From: Alistipes sp.
GTDB lineage: Bacteria; Bacteroidota; Bacteroidia; Bacteroidales; Rikenellaceae
Reading direction: 5' to 3'
Assembly: GCA_017560425.1 (NCBI GenBank)
Contig: JAFZEX010000029.1
Span: forward strand, 1-61,303
DNA: 61,303 nucleotides
The notes under the pieces were generated by a model that saw only the letters and a list, made by a program, of their open reading frames with translations, made no database searches and was not told where the DNA came from. Of the stretch, positions 52,989 through 60,980 are shown in pieces (the first letter of the stretch is position 1; every line of letters starts with the position of its first letter). A program made the position numbers and the translations under genes.

Positions 52989-54053
52989 TTATTCATGAGC
53001 AATAAGTTCCCAATGATGCTCTACAGAGTACATAGCACATTCTAGTGCTACATCATTCAAATCATATTGCTTAGATTCATCCGATTCTTGATAGTTTACT
53101 ATTCTAAATGTTCCATCTTTTTGCACTTGAAACTGAAAACGAGATAGTAGGACAAAATTCCTATACACATAAATCCAGCCATCGTCAAGATAGAATCCAA
53201 ATCTATTATCCCAATCCGTATAGAAAGCTTTAGTGATTCTACGCTTTAGTTCAGGAGTTATGACCTTATCCAATAATGGACAGATAGCATTGTGCCAAAT
53301 GTGTCTTTCCACATTCGTTCGAGCATTATTTTTCGGGAAAAAGGTTCGTCTTACTCCCGCCAACTTGTATAGTCTGTTATCAATGAAATCCAAACATTCA
53401 ATAAAACGACCGCCTTCATACTGTTTCTTGATAAAGTAATGCTCGCAACCATACATAGCATCTGCAAGAGCTGCTGTGAGAATACAGTTCAGAGTCAGAT
53501 TACCAGGCTTTTTTACTGCGTTATGAATTGCACTACCGAAATCAAAAGCGTCATAAAATGATATCCAGGCACGAACCAAATAGCTTAACACACCATTGCC
53601 CGTCTTTCGGTATTCGTCTTTTGTAAATGACCTAAATGTTCCACAAAACTCTATTTGAGCTGCTTCTTTTTTAGTTGAACCTGTTCGTAGTAGATAGATT
53701 AAGTTTGCTAAAAAGTGCGATGCATAGACTTCCTCCTTTTCATCCAATAAGCAATATGTGCTTATCGCCTGAGAGATATCATCGCCATCATATACCCAAC
53801 CTATAACTATTGAATGCAGTAAGTCATACTCTGCATTGGCTCTCGCATCACCTATACCGAAGCAACATTGATGCATTTGCAAAAACTCTTCTCTCGATAC
53901 ATTCGGATTCTCCAAGAGGGTCTTTGCCGTAAATAGCAGCACATCCGAATACACGGATTTTTGCGCCACATCTGAAAATAGTTGTGGGTAGAACTTGCTG
54001 CGGTCTCTATTCCATGTCCAGGCTGCTAAATCACCTATAAACGCACCAATCAT
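52989..54053 (-). CDS. ADP-ribosylglycohydrolase-like protein with altered metal ligands
   Basis: A 354-residue protein resembling the ADP-ribosylglycohydrolase (DraG/ARH) family: GAFIGDLAAWTWN at the N-terminus, SVYSDVLLFTAKTLLE where active enzymes have a 'TDDT' stretch, GIGDARANAEY, and KPGNLTLNCILTAALADAMYG where they have a 'GGDTDTxAAIAGAxxGAxYG' stretch. The metal-binding Asp pairs are mostly replaced, so hydrolysis is doubtful; it may bind ADP-ribosylated targets. It lies 18 bp after the GIY-YIG gene and is probably co-transcribed. Confidence 0.65.
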   Translation of the reverse strand: MIGAFIGDLAAWTWNRDRSKFYPQLFSDVAQKSVYSDVLLFTAKTLLENPNVSREEFLQMHQCCFGIGDARANAEYDLLHSIVIGWVYDGDDISQAISTYCLLDEKEEVYASHFLANLIYLLRTGSTKKEAAQIEFCGTFRSFTKDEYRKTGNGVLSYLVRAWISFYDAFDFGSAIHNAVKKPGNLTLNCILTAALADAMYGCEHYFIKKQYEGGRFIECLDFIDNRLYKLAGVRRTFFPKNNARTNVERHIWHNAICPLLDKVITPELKRRITKAFYTDWDNRFGFYLDDGWIYVYRNFVLLSRFQFQVQKDGTFRIVNYQESDESKQYDLNDVALECAMYSVEHHWELIAHE

Positions 54054-54071
54054 AGCGATACATCATGAACT

Positions 54072-54713
54072 TTATTCATCCATAACATATGTCTCATCAT
54101 AAATATCTTGCAAGTTCCTATTCTCACACAACCAATATCGGGTAGGCTGTATTGAATGAGTGATGCCGAGGATCTGTTTGGTAGCGTGAGTCAATGAGCA
54201 TTCTACACCCTGAAACATAATTCGCCTATCACCACATACTATAGCACTGATTGATGGATCATTAGCATAAATCAACTTTGTACCCTCTGGAATACCCATC
54301 TCTTTATAGTTCAATGGTGGTCGTCTGATTGATTTACTCTTATCAATAGCTACTTTGTCATCCAGAGTTAGGTCATTCTCTATTTCATTACTTATCTCTT
54401 GGGTGATATCTTTTCTATTAAACAACTCCAATATAGCGATAGCTTGGCGTGGGGATATTGAAAAAAACTCTCTATTTGCATTGACTCGGTTAGGAGCAAA
54501 CGCAGTGTGAAGGGCATTTTCAATTTTTACACAATCCGAAGAACTAACCTCACAAGCGTAGGCACATTCAAACGGCACAGGTACTCCGGTGCTGTACAAC
54601 TCTTTCATCCTTGCATCGACACTATCACGAGTTGTCATACCAATCTTAACAAGCCCCGGCATTGCAGAATTGGTCAAAACATACACGATACCTTTATTTT
54701 GGGGAGACTTCAT
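54072..54713 (-). CDS. GIY-YIG (T5orf172-type) protein with RAMA-like C-terminal domain
   Basis: A 213-residue protein. Residues ~8-85 form a GIY-YIG nuclease-like domain of the T5orf172/MUG113 type (GIVYVLTNSAMPGLVKIGMT, then KIENALHTAF and NREFF). Residues ~140-210 (GIPEGTKLIYANDPSISAIV, then RRIMFQGVECSLTHATKQILG) resemble the RAMA domain that accompanies modification methylases and nucleases. Such fusions occur in restriction or anti-mobile-element settings. The promoter is weak (TAACTTTA at 54771-54778). Confidence 0.72.
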   Translation of the reverse strand: MKSPQNKGIVYVLTNSAMPGLVKIGMTTRDSVDARMKELYSTGVPVPFECAYACEVSSSDCVKIENALHTAFAPNRVNANREFFSISPRQAIAILELFNRKDITQEISNEIENDLTLDDKVAIDKSKSIRRPPLNYKEMGIPEGTKLIYANDPSISAIVCGDRRIMFQGVECSLTHATKQILGITHSIQPTRYWLCENRNLQDIYDETYVMDE

Positions 54714-54803
54714 ATTAGTTTAGTTTATCATTTGAGAAAATGCCTAATCACAAATAGCCCTTATCAGTCGTAAAGTTACATAAAATTTCGCTATTATCAT
54801 AGT

Positions 54804-55049
54804 TCAAATAGCAAGTTTTTGCAAAGGCATCTTACCAGGCAGCGTAACATACGACACCAGCCCGTCACCACGATACTGCTGCAAGGTGCGCTTTGTTATT
54901 CGTAACGCCTTGCAGACCTCCTCGCCTGATAAGTAGTGCTCTCCATTCAGCACGGGACGGCAGAGCCCTCGAATCTGCTCGATGCCGGCATCGACCTTCG
55001 CAAGGTCGCCGAGTACATCCCTTAAATTTTCGTTAAATACCAAGTTCAT
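54804..55049 (-). CDS. Small helix-turn-helix protein
   Basis: An 81-residue protein with a helix-turn-helix of the MerR/excisionase style: YLSGEEVCKALRITKRTLQQYRGDGLVSYVTLPGK. The usual C-terminal wing after LPGK is replaced by a short MPLQKLAI tail, so the protein may be slightly truncated. It starts 1 bp after the broken HTH gene upstream. Tandem HTH pairs of this type are common in Bacteroidales integrative elements near excision or regulatory genes. Confidence 0.7.
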   Translation of the reverse strand: MNLVFNENLRDVLGDLAKVDAGIEQIRGLCRPVLNGEHYLSGEEVCKALRITKRTLQQYRGDGLVSYVTLPGKMPLQKLAI

Positions 55050-55050
55050 A

Positions 55051-55329
55051 CTATTTGCTTTTTATTGTGTTGTTTTTAATAAGTTTCTCCACCTCGGCAC
55101 GGCGGTAGTAAATCTTGCGCCCAATTGTCGAAAATCCTAATACGCCACGCTCACGATAACCCTGCAACTGGCGTTTTGAGAGTCCGAGAATCTCCGCCAA
55201 TTAGCCATTTTCCACCCACTCCGAATTGATGCTGCACTCCTCTGCAATAGTGCGAATATCTGCCACTGTCTTCTTCACAGAGTTGAGCAACTGCTCATAC
55301 TCCGCTTTTTCAATTGCTACATATTCCAT
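55051..55329 (-). pseudogene. Helix-turn-helix gene interrupted by an in-frame TAA
   Basis: Read from ATG 55329 to TAG 55051, the frame is open for 92 codons except a TAA at 55203-55201 (codon 43). The product would read MEYVAIEKAEYEQLLNSV at the N-terminus and, after the stop, LAEILGLSKRQLQGYRERGV and IGRKIYYRRAEVEKLI, the usual HTH-wing arrangement. Removing the stop restores a normal small HTH protein. Reinitiation after the stop cannot be excluded (TTG follows immediately). Confidence 0.7.
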
Positions 55330-56143
55330 AATTCATCGTTTTTGATTTAAGAGTAGGTGGCTTTTCGTGGAAAGGTTTACGGATTTTACCGATTTGTTCT
55401 GTTTATGTAAAAAATGTGGCCTATGAAGTTTAAGCCACATTCCCGATTTGCTATATCACGCTGCATTCTTCCAAAGCTAATAGCGGGTGTATTCTGCAAT
55501 TTTCCAAAACAAAATACCCGATATTTTTACATTTTTCCAAGATTCTTTGTTTGGAGACTTTTAGTATGGAGCACTTCGCACTATGATAAAAAGTGCTTCA
55601 ATCGTGCGGAATCTATCAAAAATTCACACATTCTGCACGATTGCGAGCATATTGATTTATACACTTCTCCGATTTCCCGCAAAATTTTAATTGGGCAAAA
55701 CCTCCATTTCCCGCAAATTTTACACGAAGTTTATGCGGCATCCTATCAAATATAGTTTTCCCGAAGCAAGTATTCACGAGCTATACGGCACATTAATTTG
55801 GAGTAAAATACACCATTTCTTCACAAATCGACAGATTCATCAGTTTTGCACGCAAAATCGTTTCACTTCCATTTGACTTATTGCACTGATGGAATGTGCG
55901 TTACACACTAATCCGCTGTATACTTTCCAAAGAGGGTCAGATCATTACGGGCAACCCTTATTTTTATAAAAGCATCTACTGAATTACGGAGATTTGCTTA
56001 AATATCAATCACCTCACAAGTTGGCAATAAATATTATGTACATAAATTATGTTTCACATCTCCCCCCCCCTCCAAATATTAAAATCATTTCAGCAAAAAA
56101 TACTTATCTTTGCATTATACTAACCTTCTCTAATTATAATTGT
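55330..56143. other. AT-rich gene-free stretch with inverted repeats
   Basis: About 800 bp with no credible gene. It holds a hairpin AATGTGGC/GCCACATT (55413-55441), a GCACTT/AAGTGC pair (55571-55596) and a 14-bp inverted repeat CAATCGTGCGGAAT/ATTCTGCACGATTG (55599-55643, 13 pairs plus one G-U), and a C9 run at 56062-56070. Directly repeated TTTCCCGCAAA words occur near 55673 and 55710. It may be a regulatory region, a noncoding RNA, or a decayed mobile-element end. Confidence 0.45.
56105..56112 (+). promoter_or_regulatory. -7 promoter element of the FRG gene
   Basis: TATCTTTG matches TAnnTTTG, 31 bp upstream of the ATG at 56144; a C9 run lies about 35 bp further upstream. Confidence 0.65.
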
Positions 56144-57091
56144 ATGGCAACACTTCCATCTTATCACAGTTTTGAAGAAAAATACGAAATGTTTAAAACT
56201 CATAGTATAATTCGGACTAAACAGGAGTTAGACACTTGTATTGAGAGGCTTAAAGCACTAAAAGATAAACGTAAAGAATCTTATTTATTCAGAGGAGTAA
56301 ATGATGCTAGATACAAACTATATACATCATCACAGCGATTATGGATACAGAGAGACCTTAGCAAAAATAATATAGACTACCATCATCGCATATTAAGCAT
56401 GCTAGATTTCTGTAAGCGTGATAATAGCATCTTAAGCAATTACTTAAAACGGTTGGGAATTACCACTAATGATTGGCTTTATTTGTCTTTTTTGCAACAT
56501 TATGGAGCTGCATCCCCATTACTTGATTTTTCCAAAGAATTTCAAACGGCATTATTCTTCGCTTGTGACAATATCAACTTATATACAAATGATGAATTAG
56601 GAGATTATGTATCTATTTACTATTATAAGAAAGTAGATGTTGCGCATTATATAACTCCCTCGATTATTTCATTGGCTAGAAAACACGCACAAAACAGAAG
56701 TAAATTCCAACCACAAGATTTTTGGAGTAGTTTATCTTATGATAAAATTATGAGTGAAAAATCCAGTATAATAGTATCTGCATATTCACATGAGTCAAAA
56801 GTGAAAAATAACAATGGAGATGTTATCACCATATATACAGTCGCAAACTTAAATTCAACAGCCCAAGATGGAGAGTTTGTATGTAATGCAACTCCAGACA
56901 TCCCATTGGAGGAATTATGGAATATTAATGGTGTGAAATACATACATTGTGTTGATATTCACAAAAGTTTAATAGAATATATAATAAAACATTATTTAGG
57001 AGGGAATATCGAAATCTCAAAGAAACGGTATTATCCATCAGAAAGAGATATTGCCGACGATGCTCAATGGATGATGCTATCCAATATCTAA
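56144..57091 (+). CDS. FRG-domain protein
   Basis: A 315-residue protein with the FRG domain: YLFRGVNDARYKLYTSSQRLW (residues ~47-67), LSFLQHYGAASPLLDFSKEFQ (around 110-130), TALFFACD, and near the end NSTAQDGEF. The FRG domain has a conserved Arg-Gly/Asp-Phe pattern and is found in phage-defence and toxin-like proteins; its activity is not settled. The start at 56144 is chosen because the promoter sits 31 bp upstream; a longer frame starting at 55994 would cross the promoter and the C9 run. Confidence 0.8.
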   Translation: MATLPSYHSFEEKYEMFKTHSIIRTKQELDTCIERLKALKDKRKESYLFRGVNDARYKLYTSSQRLWIQRDLSKNNIDYHHRILSMLDFCKRDNSILSNYLKRLGITTNDWLYLSFLQHYGAASPLLDFSKEFQTALFFACDNINLYTNDELGDYVSIYYYKKVDVAHYITPSIISLARKHAQNRSKFQPQDFWSSLSYDKIMSEKSSIIVSAYSHESKVKNNNGDVITIYTVANLNSTAQDGEFVCNATPDIPLEELWNINGVKYIHCVDIHKSLIEYIIKHYLGGNIEISKKRYYPSERDIADDAQWMMLSNI

Positions 57092-57124
57092 TGTAGATGA
57101 TTAAGAAATAGTTTTATTTAAAAA

Positions 57125-57151
57125 TGCACGGCCTAATTTATAGACCGTGCA
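57125..57151. terminator. Bidirectional terminator between FRG and the ATPase-nuclease gene
   Basis: TGCACGG pairs with CCGTGCA around 13 bases. Confidence 0.7.
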
Positions 57152-57168
57152 AATCTATTTATACGACT

Positions 57169-59109
57169 TTAATTGAGTAGTTGTGTCGTTATCGCATTTG
57201 GGCCAGCTTGTGATTGCTTAGACAGAATTTGCAACCTCTCTTTCAGATATCTCATTTTATTACCCCATTCCACCTCTAATATATCGGACCATTTTCTAAC
57301 ATAAATCTTTATTTTGCCATCCTTTACATTATGGCATAGACCACGATCTTTCTCTCCATGATTTTTTGCAGAATCGATCTTGTCGGCAATGTGTTGATCA
57401 TAATCCTTGCCTATGAGATAAAATTCCCAATATTGGTTTTCTCCATTGCACATACTTTCGGCTTTTATACGCTCCATATAGCCCTCGATTTGATCATACT
57501 CTGCCTTCTTTAGAGTTTTGGAAGCCCTTTTAATTTCTACGATTATATTACGCTGCCTACACTCACCACACCATTCGCTTTTTGTTAAAAACAAATCAAC
57601 CTCACCTGTCGGACTCGTAGACAATTCAGGATCATCAATTCCCAGTATTTCCCTAGCATACGATAATAAAACATTTTTCAACGAGCCTTCAGTTGAACTA
57701 AAAAGTCTAAATTGCTCGCCAAATATCCAAAAATTTTCGTCAAGTATTTTTTGGATATGTTTTACTTCCAATGTTTCTTTCTCATATTCAGATATCAGAA
57801 GTTTAAGTTTATCAATTACCTCAAGACGATGATCTACCTCTTTGATTGTCTTAATGATATTCGATAAAGATGTCCTATTTAGTATATCTAATAAATCCTT
57901 TTTCTCATCCTCCGTCAATTCTTGCATTTGCTCCAATATAACTTGGATGATATTACTGTCTTGGGTAGAAAGAAGGCCAGCAAAAGTGGAGCATATAAAC
58001 TTCTTGTCAGAGGCACTCTTACCGGTAAATAGTGAGGGTGTAATTGTATAAACTGTTTTAATTAGCTCTTCATACGCTTCTGCATCATATATACCGTAAT
58101 CCTCTAATATTGGAATTATATTACTATCCTGCAAGTCCTGGTACAATTGATTTGACTGAGCTTTAAGATATGGTTTTCTTATATCTACTAATCTTGTTCT
58201 CAAGTAATTTATGATCTGATTTCGCGTCCGTCTTGCATGTTTAACATCAAACTCTAGTTCTGGGTTATCGCTACCTTCTTCCATAATAATGTCAGAACTA
58301 TTTGAAAACAATGAAGAAGAAATATATACAGAATGCCAAAAATCATCTCCCTTTTTATTTAGTCCAGTATTCCGTTTTGCGATCTCCCGTCCAGTTCCAT
58401 CGATAAAATAAAACTTTGAAAATTCTGATGGTTTCTGATTCCAAACAATAATTCTTGCATAAAAATCACTTTCAAATCTGCCTCTAATTTCGTCAGATAG
58501 ATCGGCATAATGAATTTCAATAGATTCTTTGATCAAAGAGCCTGCATCTAATAGTGTGTCATTTATGTAAATCTTGAAATTATTATTTTCAAGTAATAGC
58601 CATCCAAATTCAAGCAGAATACTTAATGGTAAATCGCAAGATAAAAGAGTATCCGAGAAAGCTGTTGTAATATTAATAAAACAAACTTCAGTACCATTGA
58701 TCTCTCTATCACTATTATTCTTTTGTATCTCGGTATTATGGTTTAAAATCAATTGTTTGGATTTACTAAACACGCACAATTGTTCAGCGATCCATATAAA
58801 CGCATATCTACCTCTACCATAGTGACCTTTTGGGAATGTGTGATCAGCTCTTGGTTGCTTTACAGAAGACATGAAGTTGTTAGTTGTTGCATCATCATCA
58901 AAATCCCAACCATCGCCATTATCAGTCAATTTAACATTGCATGCCATGCCAATCCCTTCTGCCGGGATATCAAAACTCAATTTAACTTCTGTCGCATTTG
59001 CATCAAAAGAATTCCAAATATATTCAAAAAGACAATCGAGAGGCTTGTTCTTATATGAGGATAATTCCGTCCTAATAGATTGGGCGTTAATTTTAAGGTT
59101 AGTGCTCAT
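57169..59109 (-). CDS. GHKL/MORC-like ATPase fused to a Shedu-like nuclease domain
   Basis: A 646-residue fusion. The N-terminus is a Bergerat-fold ATPase: EYIWNSFDANAT (29-40, with the N-box Glu29 and Asn33), DNGDG (63-67) and KGHYGRGRYAF (94-104). A helical middle leads to a C-terminal domain like Shedu (DUF4263): DENFWIFGEQFRL (~457-469), then GEVDLFL (Asp505) and IIVEIKRASK (Glu525, Lys527), the PD-(D/E)xK pattern. It probably uses ATP binding to gate DNA cleavage. It starts 12 bp after hipA, so it belongs to the hipBA operon. MutL/MORC homologues in restriction systems are known; this association with HipBA is not known to me. Confidence 0.78.
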   Translation of the reverse strand: MSTNLKINAQSIRTELSSYKNKPLDCLFEYIWNSFDANATEVKLSFDIPAEGIGMACNVKLTDNGDGWDFDDDATTNNFMSSVKQPRADHTFPKGHYGRGRYAFIWIAEQLCVFSKSKQLILNHNTEIQKNNSDREINGTEVCFINITTAFSDTLLSCDLPLSILLEFGWLLLENNNFKIYINDTLLDAGSLIKESIEIHYADLSDEIRGRFESDFYARIIVWNQKPSEFSKFYFIDGTGREIAKRNTGLNKKGDDFWHSVYISSSLFSNSSDIIMEEGSDNPELEFDVKHARRTRNQIINYLRTRLVDIRKPYLKAQSNQLYQDLQDSNIIPILEDYGIYDAEAYEELIKTVYTITPSLFTGKSASDKKFICSTFAGLLSTQDSNIIQVILEQMQELTEDEKKDLLDILNRTSLSNIIKTIKEVDHRLEVIDKLKLLISEYEKETLEVKHIQKILDENFWIFGEQFRLFSSTEGSLKNVLLSYAREILGIDDPELSTSPTGEVDLFLTKSEWCGECRQRNIIVEIKRASKTLKKAEYDQIEGYMERIKAESMCNGENQYWEFYLIGKDYDQHIADKIDSAKNHGEKDRGLCHNVKDGKIKIYVRKWSDILEVEWGNKMRYLKERLQILSKQSQAGPNAITTQLLN

Positions 59110-59121
59110 GGTTTATAGGTT

Positions 59122-60402
59122 TTATATATGTAGAAGCATATTATCTTTGATATCATCAATCAGGCTTTGTGGCACATCACTCGCTTTTGCCATTGTTGAC
59201 CATTGTGAAGCAATCTCGCACACCTCATCGATTATTAGCGAGGCATTCTTTATGTTGTTTTTTGCGCCACATTCGAGAAGGTCTTTTCGAGTAATGTCGT
59301 CAAATTTTCCATTGATAGACATCTGGTGAGTTGCAGTCCAACCGCCATTAGGATTATATGAATATCCCATATCATAGGCTGGTGAGAGTCGCCAAACACC
59401 ATCTTCCCCCATCAAGAAGGATATATTTTTTGTATGATCATCTTGATTTCGCACAATCACATTAAAAACCATTCTGCGGAACATCTCCTGCGCTTGCGAA
59501 TAAGGCAGTTTGAGAGCTCGCATTACATTGAATGCTTGTTCATATGAGTATGCACGATGCAGGCGGTAGTCGTAATGTGCAATACCACACAGCGTCTGCA
59601 TATGAACCTTTTTGCCATTCTCACGGTCGAAACGTTTAGTAAGGAAATGTGCTCTACCATTCTCCTCTATAAGTGAGCATTCAGACATATCTATTCCACA
59701 AGCCTTAACCAACTTATAGAACGAGTACTCCAAACGACCATAATTCTCAGTCTCACGGAATCCAGTTGTTGCCGAGACGCCATCTAATTTAATAATGTAG
59801 TAATCAAAACCATCAGGCACATCAGTTTGCCCGGAGCGAACCTCGCCAGTCGTTTTATTGTACGCTATTATAGCCTTTGCTCTTTGACCTCCGGCAGATG
59901 TTCCCAATTGGAGGATTTCTGCAATGGCAGCTTTTTTGTCGTCGTTGATATTGACGCCAAAATTCTCTTTATTCAATAAAGCCTCTCGTGCAACTTCAAC
60001 CAGTGAGTCAATGGCAATCTTTGAGTCCAGGTTGTAATCAACATCTATTGCAGGCTCAAATTCTAATGCTCCCATACAGCGTTTTCCTAAGAAACATAGA
60101 GTCTCCACGATGTTACTACTTGTACGCCCCGTTAGAGTAAGCCACCTATCAAATAAGGCACGACCATAGGTGTCAGGCAATGAATCAGCAAGTAGTCCCG
60201 GAAGTCCCTTAAAGGTCTCTCGCCCAATGTCTCCAAACGAGTAGGTTCGACCGGACTGTACTGGCATCATCAGAGGGGACGGTTCCAGCCCTTGCCCTAT
60301 AAAATCTTTGTTGTACTCAAATTGTACAATGTCATAACGACTATCCCAACGGAATACACCTATCGGGTTGCCAAACATTTTTACTATCGCAACATCTACC
60401 AT
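59122..60402 (-). CDS. hipA: HipA-family serine/threonine kinase toxin
   Basis: A 426-residue HipA kinase. The N-terminal domain (FGNPIGVFRWDSRYDIVQFEY), the Gly-rich ATP loop LGTSAGGQRAKAII (residues ~168-181), catalytic NQDDHTKNISFLM (near residue 318) and metal-binding LSPAYDM are all intact, so kinase activity is expected. E. coli HipA phosphorylates glutamyl-tRNA synthetase; the target here is unknown. Its start overlaps hipB by 7 bp and its stop is 12 bp before the ATPase-nuclease gene. Confidence 0.93.
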   Translation of the reverse strand: MVDVAIVKMFGNPIGVFRWDSRYDIVQFEYNKDFIGQGLEPSPLMMPVQSGRTYSFGDIGRETFKGLPGLLADSLPDTYGRALFDRWLTLTGRTSSNIVETLCFLGKRCMGALEFEPAIDVDYNLDSKIAIDSLVEVAREALLNKENFGVNINDDKKAAIAEILQLGTSAGGQRAKAIIAYNKTTGEVRSGQTDVPDGFDYYIIKLDGVSATTGFRETENYGRLEYSFYKLVKACGIDMSECSLIEENGRAHFLTKRFDRENGKKVHMQTLCGIAHYDYRLHRAYSYEQAFNVMRALKLPYSQAQEMFRRMVFNVIVRNQDDHTKNISFLMGEDGVWRLSPAYDMGYSYNPNGGWTATHQMSINGKFDDITRKDLLECGAKNNIKNASLIIDEVCEIASQWSTMAKASDVPQSLIDDIKDNMLLHI

Positions 60403-60743
60403 TCTGATTCCTCCTTTTTGTTAGCATTCATTTTACCTACGGCTCGCTTGCGTGTTGCCTTTTTGGCTGAGTTTACTAACTTGTAATATTCACTTGGGCT
60501 TAACGACTCTTCATCAACCATCGACTGGAATATATCCAATTTGCCTAATACTCGCAGCACTCGTAATAACGAATCAAATGACTTTATCTCCCCGCTCTCT
60601 ATCTTTTTCACGGAAGATAGTGATATATTGGCAGATATAGCAAGGCTCTCCTGTGTGATATTTTGTTTCAGACGAGTACCCTTAATCTTGGCACCAAGTT
60701 TGGCGAGGATTGTCGCATCTGACAACATATAAATATTCTCCAT
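60396..60743 (-). CDS. hipB: HipB-like XRE-family antitoxin
   Basis: A 115-residue DNA-binding protein with an XRE helix-turn-helix: TRLKQNITQESLAISANISL and SSVKKIESGEIKSFDSLLRVL. The Lys/Arg-rich C-terminal tail (ATRKRAVGKMNANKKEESEW) is longer than the minimal HTH. It likely represses the operon through the AACTATTA sites over its promoter and binds HipA. Start is ATG 60743 (a second Met is at codon 6). Confidence 0.88.
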   Translation of the reverse strand: MENIYMLSDATILAKLGAKIKGTRLKQNITQESLAISANISLSSVKKIESGEIKSFDSLLRVLRVLGKLDIFQSMVDEESLSPSEYYKLVNSAKKATRKRAVGKMNANKKEESEW

Positions 60744-60758
60744 ACGGCTTTATTTAGA

Positions 60759-60806
60759 ACTATTACAGTGCAAATATAGTTATAATAGTTTAATTTGCAA
60801 CTATTA
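60759..60806 (-). promoter_or_regulatory. hipBA promoter with repeated AACTATTA operator sites
   Basis: The reverse-strand -7 element TATATTTG is at 60771-60778 with TTG 19 bp upstream (60798-60800). Three copies of AACTATTA surround it: 60759-60766, 60783-60790 (inverted, TAATAGTT) and 60799-60806. Spacing 16 and 8 bp makes paired half-sites over the promoter, as expected for HipB autoregulation. Confidence 0.65.
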
Positions 60807-60848
60807 TGCAGCAATAATTTATAAGGTCGGCAACTTCAAGTTTCAGTT

Positions 60849-60857
60849 GGGGGGGGG
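60849..60857. other. G9 homopolymer tract upstream of hipB
   Basis: Nine consecutive G, about 105 bp upstream of the hipB ATG and 70 bp upstream of its -7 element. Confidence 0.9.
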
Positions 60858-60877
60858 TGAAATAAGGCGAAAGAATT

Positions 60878-60979
60878 TGATAAACGGTGATAACCGATGA
60901 TAAATCCATCTTATCAATTATGGCTCAAAAACGGCCAACCTTTTAATCATCGTTTGTTATTTGTTATCATTGGTAATCA
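60878..60979. repeat. 10-bp-spaced TGATAA-like iterons in two inverted clusters
   Basis: Forward TGATAA begins at 60878, 60888 and 60898, exactly 10 bp apart. A reverse cluster has TAATCA or TTATCA at 60944, 60964 and 60974 with a weaker TTGTTA at 60954, again on a 10-bp period. Such phased sites in inverted clusters suggest binding of a protein on one helical face, as for recombinase arm sites or replication iterons. Confidence 0.6.
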
Positions 60980-60980
60980 T

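Noticed and set aside
55414-55755. 113-residue + strand frame in the gap before the FRG gene
   Set aside because: No promoter, no ribosome-binding site, and hairpins lie within it; composition is that of random AT-rich sequence.
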